The notes beneath the pieces are model-generated. The model was not told where the DNA came from. It was given only the letters and a program-made list of their open reading frames with translations, and ran no database searches. A stretch of DNA of 64,000 bases from Mesorhizobium sp. B2-3-4 (GTDB lineage Bacteria; Pseudomonadota; Alphaproteobacteria; Rhizobiales; Rhizobiaceae): positions 1-64,000 of the forward strand of contig NZ_VFVY01000008.1 of NCBI RefSeq assembly GCF_006442315.1. Direction: 5' to 3'. The position numbers and the translations under genes are program-made. Shown here one piece after another: positions 18,181 through 30,250 of this stretch. How positions within the stretch are numbered: the first letter of the stretch is position 1; each line of letters opens with the position of its first letter.

Positions 18181-18255
18181 GCGCCCATCGTCTAGCGGTC
18201 AGGACACCGCCCTCTCACGGCGGGAACAGGGGTTCGATTCCCCTTGGGCGTACCA
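18181..18255 (+). tRNA. tRNA-Glu (anticodon CTC)
   Basis: A complete 75-nt cloverleaf with encoded CCA. The acceptor stem is GCGCCCA with TGGGCGT (first pair G-T), the anticodon stem is CCGCC/GGCGG with loop CTCTCAC and anticodon CTC, and the T arm is AGGGG-TTCGATT-CCCCT. A weak hairpin AACGAC/GTCGTT at 18256-18273 follows at once and may help termination. Confidence 0.97.
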
Positions 18256-18489
18256 AACGACGGCACGGTCGTTGATCTCCAGACAGTTGAACAATGCCGG
18301 GCCGCTCCCCGCTAGCTTTTGCATGCGTCCCGAGCGCAGGACGGCTGCGGGAGCCGAAGGTCATGCCAAGCCCCGAATCCACCCAATTTAAGTCAGACGC
18401 CGGCGCTTGAAAGCGCTGCGATCTCTGATACTTGCGATGTGGGGGTAGCTTCCGCGCCAGCGCGGATTTTAGGCCGGGTAGAGTTTGGA

Positions 18490-18687
18490 ATGACCTCTGT
18501 GAAGATCACATGCCCGCACTGCCATGGCGGCGGCAAGGTTTTCGATTGCGCCAGATGGCGCGCGTCCAAAGGGCATTGCTGCCCGCAAGGGACGCATCAA
18601 AGCGGGTGCCCGGGGAAGACCATGGCATGCGCGGAGTGTGCCGGCCTGGGAACGATACCGGAAGCCGAATTCAAGGCCGTCGCATAG
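18490..18687 (+). CDS. Small zinc-ribbon-like protein, 65 aa
   Basis: A 65-aa cysteine-rich protein. Two CxxCxGxG-type knuckles are visible, CPHCHGGGKVFDC near residue 9 and CAECAGLG near residue 48, with further Cys between them (GHCCPQG, SGCPGK). This resembles the zinc-finger region of DnaJ without the J domain. The start at 18490 gives the compact zinc-binding unit. A longer frame back to 18319 runs through low-quality sequence. The gene stands alone downstream of tRNA-Glu and its function is unknown. Confidence 0.65.
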   Translation: MTSVKITCPHCHGGGKVFDCARWRASKGHCCPQGTHQSGCPGKTMACAECAGLGTIPEAEFKAVA

Positions 18688-18760
18688 ACCGCCTGGAAGC
18701 GGCGATGGATGGCCTTCGGTCATCGATTCAAGAGTTTGACGCTCCGGGATATCAGGCACG

Positions 18761-18775
18761 TTAAGGTTTGGTTTA
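18761..18775 (+). promoter_or_regulatory. CtrA-like box
   Basis: TTAA, seven bases, then TTTA, one mismatch from the CtrA consensus TTAA-N7-TTAA. It is followed 80 nt later by a terminator. The cell-cycle regulator CtrA controls many alphaproteobacterial promoters. The match is short and may be chance. Confidence 0.35.
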
Positions 18776-18855
18776 CCAATAGCCTGTCTACTGGGGACAA
18801 TTCGCTTTCGGCCCGCGACCACGGATGTACTGGCGCAAGTGTCGAAGCGGAAAGG

Positions 18856-18882
18856 AAAGGTCGGCGCAATGCCGGCCTTTTT
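18856..18882 (+). terminator. Rho-independent terminator of an unassigned transcript
   Basis: A 10-bp stem (AAAGGTCGGC with GCCGGCCTTT, one G-U pair) and 5-nt loop, ending in five T residues. The nearest upstream gene ends 170 nt earlier, so it may terminate that gene or a small RNA. Confidence 0.75.
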
Positions 18883-19055
18883 GCTTCTCCATACCGAGAT
18901 ACGCGCCGGTGACGATCCGGCGTTCGGGGGTTTAGCGGCCGTTCTCTCGCAACAACTTTTTGGCAAGGGATATTGTCATTGCCGATGTCGGCTCTACCAT
19001 CGGATTGACAGCCCGGCGCGGATTGCCGGCTGGTCGTGACGACGAGGGCTTTTCG

Positions 19056-19424
19056 ATGAACGGCGTTGCCAAACTGGTGATTGCGGGTGCGCTATCGGCA
19101 GGTATCGCATGTCAATCGAGTGCCGCGACGCTCAACACGATGGGCGATGTCGGAGATGCGATCCAGGCTTGCTGGACACCGCCTGCCGACGCCGGAAATT
19201 CGACCGTCACCCTGAGCTTCAGTTTCAAGCGCGACGGCAGTTTGATCGGTCCGCCGCGGGCGACCGCAGCCAAGGTGGCTGGCGACGACAAGGCGCGCAA
19301 GGCGTTCATCGACGCGGCCGTCGCTGCCGTCAAGGCTTGCACGCCGCTGAGTTTTTCACCGGCATTGGCGCAAGGCATTGGCGGCAACGTCTTCACGTTG
19401 CAACTCGTTTCACCGAAGAAATAG
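19056..19424 (+). CDS. Secreted protein with TonB/TolA C-terminal-like domain
   Basis: A 122-aa protein with a signal peptide (residues 1-23, cleavage after QSSA). The mature part resembles the C-terminal domain of TolA/TonB: IQACWTPPADAGNSTVTLSF, then RDGSLIGPPR, then AAVAAVKACTPLSFSP. It lacks a membrane anchor and proline-rich linker, so it is probably a periplasmic stand-alone domain rather than an energy transducer. The start at 19056 begins the signal peptide. Confidence 0.75.
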   Translation: MNGVAKLVIAGALSAGIACQSSAATLNTMGDVGDAIQACWTPPADAGNSTVTLSFSFKRDGSLIGPPRATAAKVAGDDKARKAFIDAAVAAVKACTPLSFSPALAQGIGGNVFTLQLVSPKK

Positions 19425-19473
19425 TGCCCCGGGGCCCGCAGGCGGGTGCAAGAAACCCTTCCCGCCCGGCACA

Positions 19474-19689
19474 TCAATGGCTGAGGCGTCGTACCTCAGC
19501 ATGCCGTGCCAGATCCGGCGTCTCAAAGATGTAGTCGCTCCAGGCCGATTCCGGAATCTGCCCTGCCAGATAGCACTCCAGCAACAAGTTCTGTTCGGGA
19601 TTGAGCGGTCGCGGGCCACGTTCGTGATCCAGGCCGAGAGAGTGAAAAAGGTTTCTTGTCAGTTCCGATACCGTGAAGTGGATCGACAT
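19474..19689 (-). CDS. Conserved hypothetical protein, 71 aa
   Basis: A small acidic soluble protein (MSIHFTVSELTRNLFHSLG ... NPEQNLLLECYLAGQIP). A GGAG ribosome site 9 nt upstream of 19689 supports the start. No motif of known function is seen. It is convergent with the TonB-like gene, with 49 nt between the stops. Confidence 0.65.
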   Translation of the reverse strand: MSIHFTVSELTRNLFHSLGLDHERGPRPLNPEQNLLLECYLAGQIPESAWSDYIFETPDLARHAEVRRLSH

Positions 19690-20006
19690 CTGCGTTCTCC
19701 TTTGCCCTTCAACGCGGCAGCGCGGACAAAGGTTTCAATGCCAGGCGCGATAACGCCAGATTGATGGCACGGCTTGACGCATTGGCCTGCCGGCACCGAT
19801 TCCCGGCCTGTCCGCATCGTTTTCCGGTCGTCTCAATCTTGAAATAAAAATGTAATACCGAATTTACAGGGGGCGATCTATTACACTGGGCGAAGGTCTG
19901 TTCCCGCCATAGTCTTGAAGTATTAGGTATAGCTCATTTGTGGTAAATCCGTGCAAGTTGAAATGCGTGATTCCGGAATATCGGCAACAAGGATCATGAC
20001 GTTCAG
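19690..20006. other. 317-nt intergenic region, divergent promoters
   Basis: No gene is seen. The part from about 19840 to 19940 is unusually AT-rich for this window (for example TTGAAATAAAAATGTAATAC), as expected for promoters serving the two divergent flanking genes. No operator palindrome stands out. Confidence 0.5.
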
Positions 20007-20912
20007 ATGACTCGTTTCTGTCTTCTCATGACGATCGCACTGGTAGTGGCGGCCACCCTCGCTTTCGGCGCGACGTCTTCCTACGCGGATAGTTGCGACG
20101 CGATCAGAAACCAGATGCTTTCCGCCAACCGCGGCGCAGGCGTGAGCCCGGCACAGGCTCAGCTTCGCCGTCAGCTCGCGGCGATCCAGGGCCTGGAGAG
20201 GCAGCGCAGGTGCACCGCGCAAAGTGCCGCGGGCGGGTTCTTCAATGCTTGCGCCGATCTTGCCCGAAACCGGACGGAAGTGCAGCGCCAGATGGCGGCC
20301 GCGTCCAATTCCGGCCGAGACGGTTCGGGCCTGCAGGCGCGGTTCGCGGCACTCGGATGTTCGTCGGGAGCAAAGCGCCAGGCGCCGAAGACGCAATCGG
20401 CGGCCGGCCCAACGGTCGGCGGCAATGCGATGCTGTTTTGCGTTCGCCTGTCGGATGGATATTTCTTCCCCGCGCCGAAGTCGCAATTCGCCGGCGGCGG
20501 CGATGTCAAGGAGATGGCCGATCAATGCCGCTACATCTGCGACGATCCGGCGGTCGATGTCTACACGCTGAGCGATATCAGCCAGGAAACCGACAGCATG
20601 ATCGGGCTCGAAACGCGCAAACCATACACCGAGCTGCCGACCGCTTTCCGGTACCGTGACGACGCCAATTTCAAGGCTTGTGACGTCAAGCGTTATTACC
20701 AGCGGGTTGCCGAACTGCGAGCGAGGACGGTGACGCCGACGAACATGGCCAATGCCATCATCCCCTTGCCTCAATCCAAGCCGGACCTCGGCAATGTCGC
20801 GGCAATTCCGCAGTCCGATGCCGAGGCTCCAGGTGCCGCCCAGTTGCAGTCCATCGAGGCCGGCAAGCGCTCGGTACGCCTAGTTGGTCCCGCTTTCTTC
20901 CCGGCGGAATGA
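20007..20912 (+). CDS. DUF2865 secreted protein
   Basis: A 301-aa protein with a signal peptide (residues 1-27, ending SSYADS) and the DUF2865 domain of Rhizobiales. Visible features are paired cysteines (CDAIRNQ near 30, RRCTAQS near 68, FFNACADL), the central FCVRLSDGYFFPAPKSQF, and CRYICDDPAVDVYTL. The function is unknown. A periplasmic location with disulfides is inferred from the signal peptide and spaced Cys. The gene appears monocistronic. Confidence 0.85.
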   Translation: MTRFCLLMTIALVVAATLAFGATSSYADSCDAIRNQMLSANRGAGVSPAQAQLRRQLAAIQGLERQRRCTAQSAAGGFFNACADLARNRTEVQRQMAAASNSGRDGSGLQARFAALGCSSGAKRQAPKTQSAAGPTVGGNAMLFCVRLSDGYFFPAPKSQFAGGGDVKEMADQCRYICDDPAVDVYTLSDISQETDSMIGLETRKPYTELPTAFRYRDDANFKACDVKRYYQRVAELRARTVTPTNMANAIIPLPQSKPDLGNVAAIPQSDAEAPGAAQLQSIEAGKRSVRLVGPAFFPAE

Positions 20913-21036
20913 GCCGAGCCGCTTTCGGGCAAATGGCTATCTTTTGAACGCCTGTCGCTTGCCCGCTGGAATCAGGGCTGACAGGAACAGGGTCGTGTTG
21001 CCGGCGTTGTTGTCGATATCAGGCAGGAGGAACGCC

Positions 21037-21273
21037 ATGGCCACGTTCAGGGAAATGAGAGTTCTGGAGATCGTCGAGGACGGCTCCCTGACTTCCGACC
21101 AGAAGATCGCCGAATTGCGCAAGATCGAATCCGAGGCGCGCGGACTGCAGCGGGCGGCATCGGAGAGCCCGATGGGCGACGATGACGGCTGGCAGGACGA
21201 TCTGCGCCAGGTCAGGCTTGCCCTCGACAAGCTGGGGGCAAGGGAACCGAGGAAAGGGGCGGCTTCGCTTTAG
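21037..21273 (+). CDS. Conserved hypothetical protein, 78 aa
   Basis: A 78-aa charged helical protein (MATFREMRVLEIVEDGSLTS ... LRKIESEARGLQRAAS). A strong AGGAGG lies 7 nt before the ATG at 21037 and settles the start. No known motif or membrane segment is seen. It is convergent with the lipoprotein gene, 24 nt between stops. Confidence 0.7.
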   Translation: MATFREMRVLEIVEDGSLTSDQKIAELRKIESEARGLQRAASESPMGDDDGWQDDLRQVRLALDKLGAREPRKGAASL

Positions 21274-21297
21274 GATTTGTTCGCCAGGAGCGCGAAC

Positions 21298-21651
21298 CTA
21301 GTCGCAGACCATGCGAACTCGTTGGCCGGGCGCGCTTACATTTCTGCAGGCCAGCGGTTTTTCAGGGCTCGATGGCGGAAGCGACGACTGCGATACCCTG
21401 GAACGGTACCGTCTGTGCACGGCGGGCTTGCCGGCCCTGCGCTCGGAATACTGTTCGCTTGGCTGCGGCGGTCCTGGAAAGGCGCTGTTGTCGACCTGAG
21501 GCTGGTAATCGACATTGGGTGGCGGCCGTTCCCATATCCGCCTGGCGTCGAGCGGCCGGGGGATCATGACCGTACCGTCATAGCTGCGCGAACAGCCGCT
21601 GCCGAAAAGCAGCGCCACGCCCAGCAACAAAGGCCCTATCCGTCCATACAT
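21298..21651 (-). CDS. Small lipoprotein
   Basis: A 117-aa protein with a lipoprotein signal peptide and lipobox LLFGSGC (Cys about residue 20), followed by a proline-rich mature part (PRPLDARRIWERPPPNVDY). It has no known domain. A GTG at 21660 in the same frame could be the start and would add three residues. It is divergent from the hybrid kinase gene, with 182 nt between them. Confidence 0.65.
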   Translation of the reverse strand: MYGRIGPLLLGVALLFGSGCSRSYDGTVMIPRPLDARRIWERPPPNVDYQPQVDNSAFPGPPQPSEQYSERRAGKPAVHRRYRSRVSQSSLPPSSPEKPLACRNVSAPGQRVRMVCD

Positions 21652-21833
21652 CAGCAACACCCCTGCATGTGCTTATAGCGTGGCCCTGCCACAGCCGACA
21701 ACCGGACGGAATAACGCAGCAGGAACAGGCCGGTTGCGTCGTTAAGGTTAGCGGATCGTTAATGCTTCTGCGGCACATTCCGCCGACGAACCTGGGAGGG
21801 AGGGTTCGGCCTTGGTTTTCGGGTGGGGACGGC

Positions 21834-25205
<3,372 letters not shown>

Positions 25206-25291
25206 TACCGGCGTCGCGTGGATTGTCGGGAACGGCGACGCGGATCGCGGGAATCAGCGGGCAATGCGGTGCTACCTCTGCGTGCAATGAC

Positions 25292-25311
25292 TATGGTGCG
25301 ATCGCACCATA
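25292..25311. repeat. Perfect 20-bp palindrome
   Basis: TATGGTGCGA followed directly by its reverse complement. The core TGGTGCGATCGCACCA is a good dimeric-protein site. It lies 86 nt past the hybrid kinase stop and 427 nt before pstS. I know no regulator for it. Confidence 0.6.
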
Positions 25312-25631
25312 TCAAAGGCGGCGCCCAGCCGGGACAATAGCAAAATCGAATTCCGCTCTTCTCGGTTACGGGCGGGAGCAGCGACCGCCGGCAAGAAACA
25401 GCGTCACTCTACCCCAACGGACCTGTTTTTGGCGATGGCCCGGCCATGACACGCTCTGGCTTTGAGCAACGCGCTCCCGTCCGGATTTTATTCAGACGCG
25501 ACTGCCCGGTCGAACCCGGGTCGATTTCGGCCCCGGGACGGCTCAACCCCATGATTCCCGCGGCAAACTCGGATCACGCCGGAGGCGCCCGGGATAAGGG
25601 CCTTTCCCGGTGTCGGCGACGCGTTACCGGG

Positions 25632-25660
25632 CTGACATGAAACTGTCATGCGACTGTTAT
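25632..25660 (+). promoter_or_regulatory. PHO box upstream of pstS
   Basis: Three direct heptamers, CTGACAT, CTGTCAT and CTGTTAT, each separated by 4 nt, match the PhoB site (CTGTCAT repeats at 11-bp period). It lies 78 nt upstream of the pstS start, so PhoB encoded six genes downstream probably activates this operon under phosphate limitation. Confidence 0.9.
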
Positions 25661-25738
25661 AATCGAAGGCTATTGGCCTCAGCGGGCGCCGGCAAGAAGT
25701 GGCGCCGAGAGACCATCTTCCGAACAGGAGCAGGCCAC

Positions 25739-26794
25739 ATGAGACATTTCATCCGCTCGGCGGCCGTTGCGATTGCAATGGCTGCGGCGTCCACCCTCAC
25801 CCTTTCCGCAGCAATGGCAGCTGACCTTTCCGGCGCCGGTTCGACCTTCATCTATCCGGTGTTCGCCAAGTGGGCCGACACCTACAAGAAGGACACCGGC
25901 ATCGGCCTCAACTATCAGTCGATCGGCTCGGGCGGCGGCATTAAGCAGGTCATAGCCAAGACCGTGACCTTCGGCGCCACCGACAAGCCGATGTCCGACG
26001 CCGATCTGGAAAAGAACGGCCTCGTGCAGTTCCCGATGGTGATGGGCGGCATCGTGCCGATCGTCAACCTCCAGGGCGTGAAGCCGGGCGAACTCGTGCT
26101 CGACGGCAAGACGATTGCCCAGATCTATCTCGGCACCATCACCAGCTGGGACGACGCCGCGATCAAGGCGCTGAACCCGACCCTCACCCTGCCGTCGACC
26201 GCCATCGCCGTCGTTCATCGTTCGGACGGCTCGGGCACGACCTTCAACTTCACCGATTACCTGGTGAAGCTCTCGCCCGACTGGAAGGACAAGGTCGGTT
26301 CTGACACGGCCGTCGAATGGCCGACCGGCGTCGGCGCCAAGGGCTCGGAAGGCGTTGCCAACACCGTCAAGCAGACCGACGGCGGCATTGGCTATGTCGA
26401 GTACGCCTATGCCAAGCAGAACAGCCTCTCCTACTCCAAGATGCTGAATGCAGCCGGCAAGGTTGTCGAGCCGTCGCTCGAATCCTTCGGCGCTGCCGCT
26501 TCGAACGCCGACTTCAAGGGCGCGAAGAACTTCAACGTCATCATCACCAACGAACCCGGCGACACCACCTGGCCGATCGCGGCTTCCACCTGGGTTCTGA
26601 TCCACAAGGCTCCGGATGACGCTGCCGCCACCGGCGAAGCGCTCAAGTTCTTTGCCTGGGCCTACAAGGACGGCAAGGAAACCGCCAAGGCGCTCGACTA
26701 TGTCTCGATCCCCGACAGCGTTGTCGACCTGATCAAGGCTTCGTGGAAGGCCGACATCCAGGCCGACGGCAAGCCGGTCTACGCTGGCGAGTAA
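25739..26794 (+). CDS. pstS: Phosphate ABC transporter, substrate-binding protein PstS
   Basis: A 351-aa periplasmic phosphate-binding protein. The signal peptide covers about residues 1-27 (cleavage after AAMA). The mature N-terminus has the phosphate loop [16 protein letters not shown], with further ligands in FGATDKPM and [16 protein letters not shown]. The start at 25739 follows GGAGCAGG. It is first in pstSCAB-phoU-phoB and is separated from pstC by a hairpin that may let it be made in excess. Confidence 0.96.
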   Translation: MRHFIRSAAVAIAMAAASTLTLSAAMAADLSGAGSTFIYPVFAKWADTYKKDTGIGLNYQSIGSGGGIKQVIAKTVTFGATDKPMSDADLEKNGLVQFPMVMGGIVPIVNLQGVKPGELVLDGKTIAQIYLGTITSWDDAAIKALNPTLTLPSTAIAVVHRSDGSGTTFNFTDYLVKLSPDWKDKVGSDTAVEWPTGVGAKGSEGVANTVKQTDGGIGYVEYAYAKQNSLSYSKMLNAAGKVVEPSLESFGAAASNADFKGAKNFNVIITNEPGDTTWPIAASTWVLIHKAPDDAAATGEALKFFAWAYKDGKETAKALDYVSIPDSVVDLIKASWKADIQADGKPVYAGE

Positions 26795-26804
26795 TATCCT
26801 CTGG

Positions 26805-26834
26805 AGGAGCGCCGCACCGGCGGCGCTCCTTTTC
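26805..26834 (+). terminator. Attenuator-like hairpin between pstS and pstC
   Basis: A 10-bp perfect stem AGGAGCGCCG/CGGCGCTCCT with 6-nt loop, followed by TTTC. It sits 11 nt after the pstS stop inside the operon, so it probably causes partial termination or protects pstS mRNA. Confidence 0.7.
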
Positions 26835-26860
26835 ACTCAACACAAAGAGCCGAGCTTGAC

Positions 26861-27844
26861 ATGAGCGCTGTCCAGGAAGCCTTGCCAGCCATTCGAGGTT
26901 CACGTGACGCCACCGTCAGACGGTTCGCGCTCACCGATTCGATCTTCCACGGGCTGACCCGCGCCGCCGCCATTCTGGTGCTGGTGCTGCTTGGCGGTGT
27001 CGCCATCTCGCTCATTGCCGGCGCGTGGCCGGCACTGTCGACCTTCGGCCTGTCGTTCGTAACCACCGAGAGCTGGAATCCCGTCACCGAGAAATTCGGT
27101 GCCCTGGCGCCCATCTACGGCACGATCATCACTTCGGCCATCGCCATCCTGATCGCCGTGCCGCTCGGCATCGGCATCGCCATTTTTCTCACCGAGCTTT
27201 GCCCGCGCCCGCTTCGGCGCCCGATCGGCATGGCGGTGGAATTGCTGGCCGGCATCCCCTCGATCATCTACGGCATCTGGGGCCTGTTCGTGCTGGCGCC
27301 GTTCCTGCAGACGACCATCCAGCCATTCATCATCAGCGTGTTCCACGGCATTCCCGGCCTCAACAGCCTGTTCGCCGGTCCTCCCTATGGCATCGGCCTG
27401 CTGACTTCGGCGATGATCCTGGCGATCATGATCCTGCCTTTCATCACTTCGATCACCAAGGACGTGTTCGATACGGTGCCGTCGGTGCTGAAGGAATCGG
27501 CCTATGGCATAGGCTGCACGACCTGGGAGGTAACGCGCCGGGTCGTCATTCCCTACACCCGCATCGGCATCATGGGCGGCGTCATGCTTGCTCTGGGCCG
27601 TGCGCTCGGCGAGACAATGGCGGTGACCTTCGTCATCGGCAACGCGCACCGGATCAGCACCTCGCTGTTTGCGCCGGCCACGACGATCTCGGCGACCATC
27701 GCCAATGAATTCACCGAAGCCGTCGGCGATCTCTACACGTCCTCGCTGGTGGCGCTCGGCCTGATCCTGTTCATCATCACCTTCCTGATCCTTGCCATCG
27801 CCCGCTACATGCTGATGCGCATCGACGCCCGCACGGGAGCCTGA
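26861..27844 (+). CDS. pstC: Phosphate ABC transporter permease PstC
   Basis: A 327-aa inner-membrane permease with six or more hydrophobic segments and the BPD_transp_1 domain. Family motifs include GIGIAIFLTELCPRPLRRPI, LLAGIPSIIYGIWGLFVLAP and the cytoplasmic EAA-like loop KESAYGIGCTTWEVTRRVVI. It pairs with PstA to form the phosphate channel. It ends 3 nt before the pstA start. Confidence 0.96.
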   Translation: MSAVQEALPAIRGSRDATVRRFALTDSIFHGLTRAAAILVLVLLGGVAISLIAGAWPALSTFGLSFVTTESWNPVTEKFGALAPIYGTIITSAIAILIAVPLGIGIAIFLTELCPRPLRRPIGMAVELLAGIPSIIYGIWGLFVLAPFLQTTIQPFIISVFHGIPGLNSLFAGPPYGIGLLTSAMILAIMILPFITSITKDVFDTVPSVLKESAYGIGCTTWEVTRRVVIPYTRIGIMGGVMLALGRALGETMAVTFVIGNAHRISTSLFAPATTISATIANEFTEAVGDLYTSSLVALGLILFIITFLILAIARYMLMRIDARTGA

Positions 27845-27847
27845 CCG

Positions 27848-28699
27848 ATGTCGACCGCCGCATCGCTTCACCAGAGCCGCAAGCGCAAGAATGGCGTGAT
27901 GATGACGCTGTGTGTCATCGCCGCCGGCATCGGACTTGCCTGGCTGGCGCTGATCCTCGGCGCACTGCTCTACAAGGGGCTCGCAGGTGTCAATCTTGCG
28001 GTCTTCACGGAAATGACGCCGCCGCCCGGCGATGCCGGCGGCCTGCTCAACGCCATCTACGGCAGCATCGTGATGACCATCATCGGCATCGTCGTCGGCA
28101 CGCCGATCGGCGTGCTGGCCGGCACCTACATGGCCGAGTACGGCCGCTTTTCGAAACTCACCACGGTGGTGCGCTTCATCAACGACATCCTGCTGTCGGC
28201 GCCGTCCATCATCATCGGCCTTTTCGTCTACGAATTGATGGTGCGGCCGATGGGGCATTTCTCGGCTATCGCCGGCGCCGTGGCCCTTGCCATCCTGGTC
28301 ATCCCCGTCGTGGTGCGCACCACCGAGGACATGCTCAACCTGGTGCCGAACGCGCTGCGTGAGGCGGGCACCGCGATCGGCGCGCCGCGCTGGGTGGTCA
28401 TCCGCTCCGTCGCTTACCGCGCCGCCCTTTCCGGCATCGTCACCGGCATATTGCTGGCCATAGCCCGCATTTCCGGCGAGACGGCGCCACTGCTCTTCAC
28501 CGCGCTCAACAACCAGTTCTGGTCGAGCAATCTCAACGCGCCGATGGCCAGCCTGCCTGTGACCATCTTCCAGTTCGCTCTCAGCCCCTATGAGGAATGG
28601 CAGCAACTGGCGTGGACCGGCGCACTCATAATCACCCTGACGGTTCTCGGGCTGAGCATTTTCGCCCGCAGCCTTACCGGACGCAGAGAGGACAGATGA
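27848..28699 (+). CDS. pstA: Phosphate ABC transporter permease PstA
   Basis: A 283-aa permease with six hydrophobic segments. The N-terminal helix is [18 protein letters not shown], the conserved GTYMAEYGR follows, and the ATPase-contact loop is [18 protein letters not shown]. The stop overlaps the pstB start in ATGA (28696-28699), indicating translational coupling. It acts with PstC, PstB and PstS in high-affinity phosphate uptake. Confidence 0.96.
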   Translation: MSTAASLHQSRKRKNGVMMTLCVIAAGIGLAWLALILGALLYKGLAGVNLAVFTEMTPPPGDAGGLLNAIYGSIVMTIIGIVVGTPIGVLAGTYMAEYGRFSKLTTVVRFINDILLSAPSIIIGLFVYELMVRPMGHFSAIAGAVALAILVIPVVVRTTEDMLNLVPNALREAGTAIGAPRWVVIRSVAYRAALSGIVTGILLAIARISGETAPLLFTALNNQFWSSNLNAPMASLPVTIFQFALSPYEEWQQLAWTGALIITLTVLGLSIFARSLTGRREDR

Positions 28700-29499
28700 A
28701 ACCGATGTTGTCCACCGAGTTGAACACGCCTGAAGCGGTTGTGGATAAGGCCAAGATCGAGGTCAAGAACCTCAATTTCTACTATGGCCAGTCGAAGGCG
28801 CTGAAGGATATCAGCCTGTCGCTGCCCGAGCGCAGCGTCACCGCTTTCATCGGCCCGTCGGGTTGCGGAAAGTCGACGCTGCTGCGCGTCTTCAACCGCA
28901 TCTACGAGCTTTATCCCAAGCAGAGCGCCGAAGGCCAGGTGCTGCTCGACGGCCAGAACATCCTGGACCGCTCGCAGGACCTCAATCTGTTGCGCACCAA
29001 GATCGGCATGGTGTTCCAGAAGCCGACGCCGTTCCCGATGTCGATCTATGAAAACATCGCTTTCGGCGTCAGGCTCTACGAGAAGATCAGCAAGGCGGAG
29101 ATGGACGGCCGTGTCGAGCAGGCGCTGAAGCGCGCCGCTCTGTGGACCGAGGTCAAGGACAAGCTCAACGCCAGCGGCCTCAGCCTGTCGGGCGGCCAGC
29201 AGCAGCGCCTTTGCATCGCCCGCACCGTGGCGGTGAAGCCGGAGGTCATCCTGCTCGACGAGCCGGCCTCGGCGCTCGATCCACTCTCGACCGCCAAGAT
29301 CGAGGAACTGATCGACGAGTTGCAGGCCGACTACACGATCGTCATCGTCACCCACAACATGCAGCAGGCGGCGCGCGTGTCGCGCCAGACGGCATTCATG
29401 TATCTGGGCGAACTGGTGGAGTTCGACCGCACCGAGAAGATCTTCACGTCGCCTCGCGAGAAGCGCACGCAGGACTACATCACCGGCCGCTTCGGCTGA
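28696..29499 (+). CDS. pstB: Phosphate ABC transporter ATP-binding protein PstB
   Basis: A 267-aa ABC ATPase. Walker A is GPSGCGKST (about residues 53-61), the signature is LSGGQQQRL, Walker B is [12 protein letters not shown], and the H-loop is [12 protein letters not shown]. The phosphate-specific segment [18 protein letters not shown] is present. The start at 28696 is fixed by the ATGA overlap with pstA. It energises the PstCA channel. Confidence 0.97.
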   Translation: MKPMLSTELNTPEAVVDKAKIEVKNLNFYYGQSKALKDISLSLPERSVTAFIGPSGCGKSTLLRVFNRIYELYPKQSAEGQVLLDGQNILDRSQDLNLLRTKIGMVFQKPTPFPMSIYENIAFGVRLYEKISKAEMDGRVEQALKRAALWTEVKDKLNASGLSLSGGQQQRLCIARTVAVKPEVILLDEPASALDPLSTAKIEELIDELQADYTIVIVTHNMQQAARVSRQTAFMYLGELVEFDRTEKIFTSPREKRTQDYITGRFG

Positions 29500-29524
29500 T
29501 CTCACGCATACGAGGACCAGGATC

Positions 29525-30232
29525 ATGGCCGAACACACAGTCGCAGCCTTCGACGAGGATCTCGGACAGATCAGCAGGCTGATCAGCGACATGGGCGATC
29601 TCGCCGGCACGATGGTCGGCGGCGCCACCAAGGCGCTGCTGAATTCCGACAACGCGCTGGCACAGCGCGTCGTTTCCGACGATGCCATCATGGACGCGCG
29701 CCAGCGCGAACTCGACGACCGCGCCATCACCTTGATCGCCAAGCGCCAGCCTATGGCCGACGATCTGCGTCATGTCGTCGGCTCGATCCGCATGGCCGGC
29801 GACCTCGAGCGGATCGGCGACCTTGCCAAGAACATCGCCAAGCGGGTTGGCTCGGTCGGCCTCACCGCCACGCCGCGCGACCTGTCGCACTCGATCGACG
29901 CGATGGCGCAACTGGTGCTGATCCAGGTGCAGGGCGTGGTCGAGGAATATGCGGCCGGCGATGCCGCCGCGCTCGCCAAGCTCAGGAATGACGACGAACG
30001 CATCGACGTCAAATACACCTCGGTGTTCCGCGAACTCCTGACCTACATGATGGAGGATCCGCGCAACATCACGGCCTGCACGCATCTTTTGTTCTGCGCC
30101 AAGAATCTCGAGCGCATCGGCGACCACGTGACCAACATCGCCGAGAATGCCTATTATGTGCTGACCGGCACGCAACTGCCCGCCAATCGCCCCAAGCAGG
30201 ACGAGACGGCCATGTCGGCGCCGGCGGCCTGA
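29525..30232 (+). CDS. phoU: Phosphate signalling complex protein PhoU
   Basis: A 235-aa all-helical protein of two PhoU repeats (about residues 15-105 and 120-210). Metal-binding motifs DLERIGDLAKNIAKR and NLERIGDHVTNIAENAYY mark each repeat. PhoU links the state of the Pst transporter to the PhoR kinase and restrains phosphate uptake. It lies between pstB and phoB. Confidence 0.96.
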   Translation: MAEHTVAAFDEDLGQISRLISDMGDLAGTMVGGATKALLNSDNALAQRVVSDDAIMDARQRELDDRAITLIAKRQPMADDLRHVVGSIRMAGDLERIGDLAKNIAKRVGSVGLTATPRDLSHSIDAMAQLVLIQVQGVVEEYAAGDAAALAKLRNDDERIDVKYTSVFRELLTYMMEDPRNITACTHLLFCAKNLERIGDHVTNIAENAYYVLTGTQLPANRPKQDETAMSAPAA

Positions 30233-30250
30233 GAATAAGGTGACCTGCCA

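Larger units (their letters stand above)
18688..19055. other. 368-nt gene-free stretch with promoter-like box and terminator
   Basis: No protein gene with family resemblance is seen. The stretch holds a CtrA-like box at 18761, a strong plus-strand terminator at 18856-18882, and between them a possible short transcript of about 80-100 nt. A 26-codon frame starting at 18825 (MYWRKCRSGKERS) begins there but runs through the terminator, so it is doubtful as a protein. Confidence 0.5.
25206..25738. other. 533-nt intergenic region before pstS
   Basis: No gene is seen. It contains a perfect 20-bp palindrome (25292-25311) and, near the 3' end, the PHO box (25632-25660). The rest is GC-rich with a few short CCCGGG repeats near 25517 and 25538 and no convincing reading frame. 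Confidence 0.6.

Noticed and set aside
26900..28606. 568-codon minus-strand frame across pstC and pstA
   Set aside because: Spans two real operonic genes on the other strand, and the translation is rich in His, Asp, Arg and Gly as expected for a shadow.
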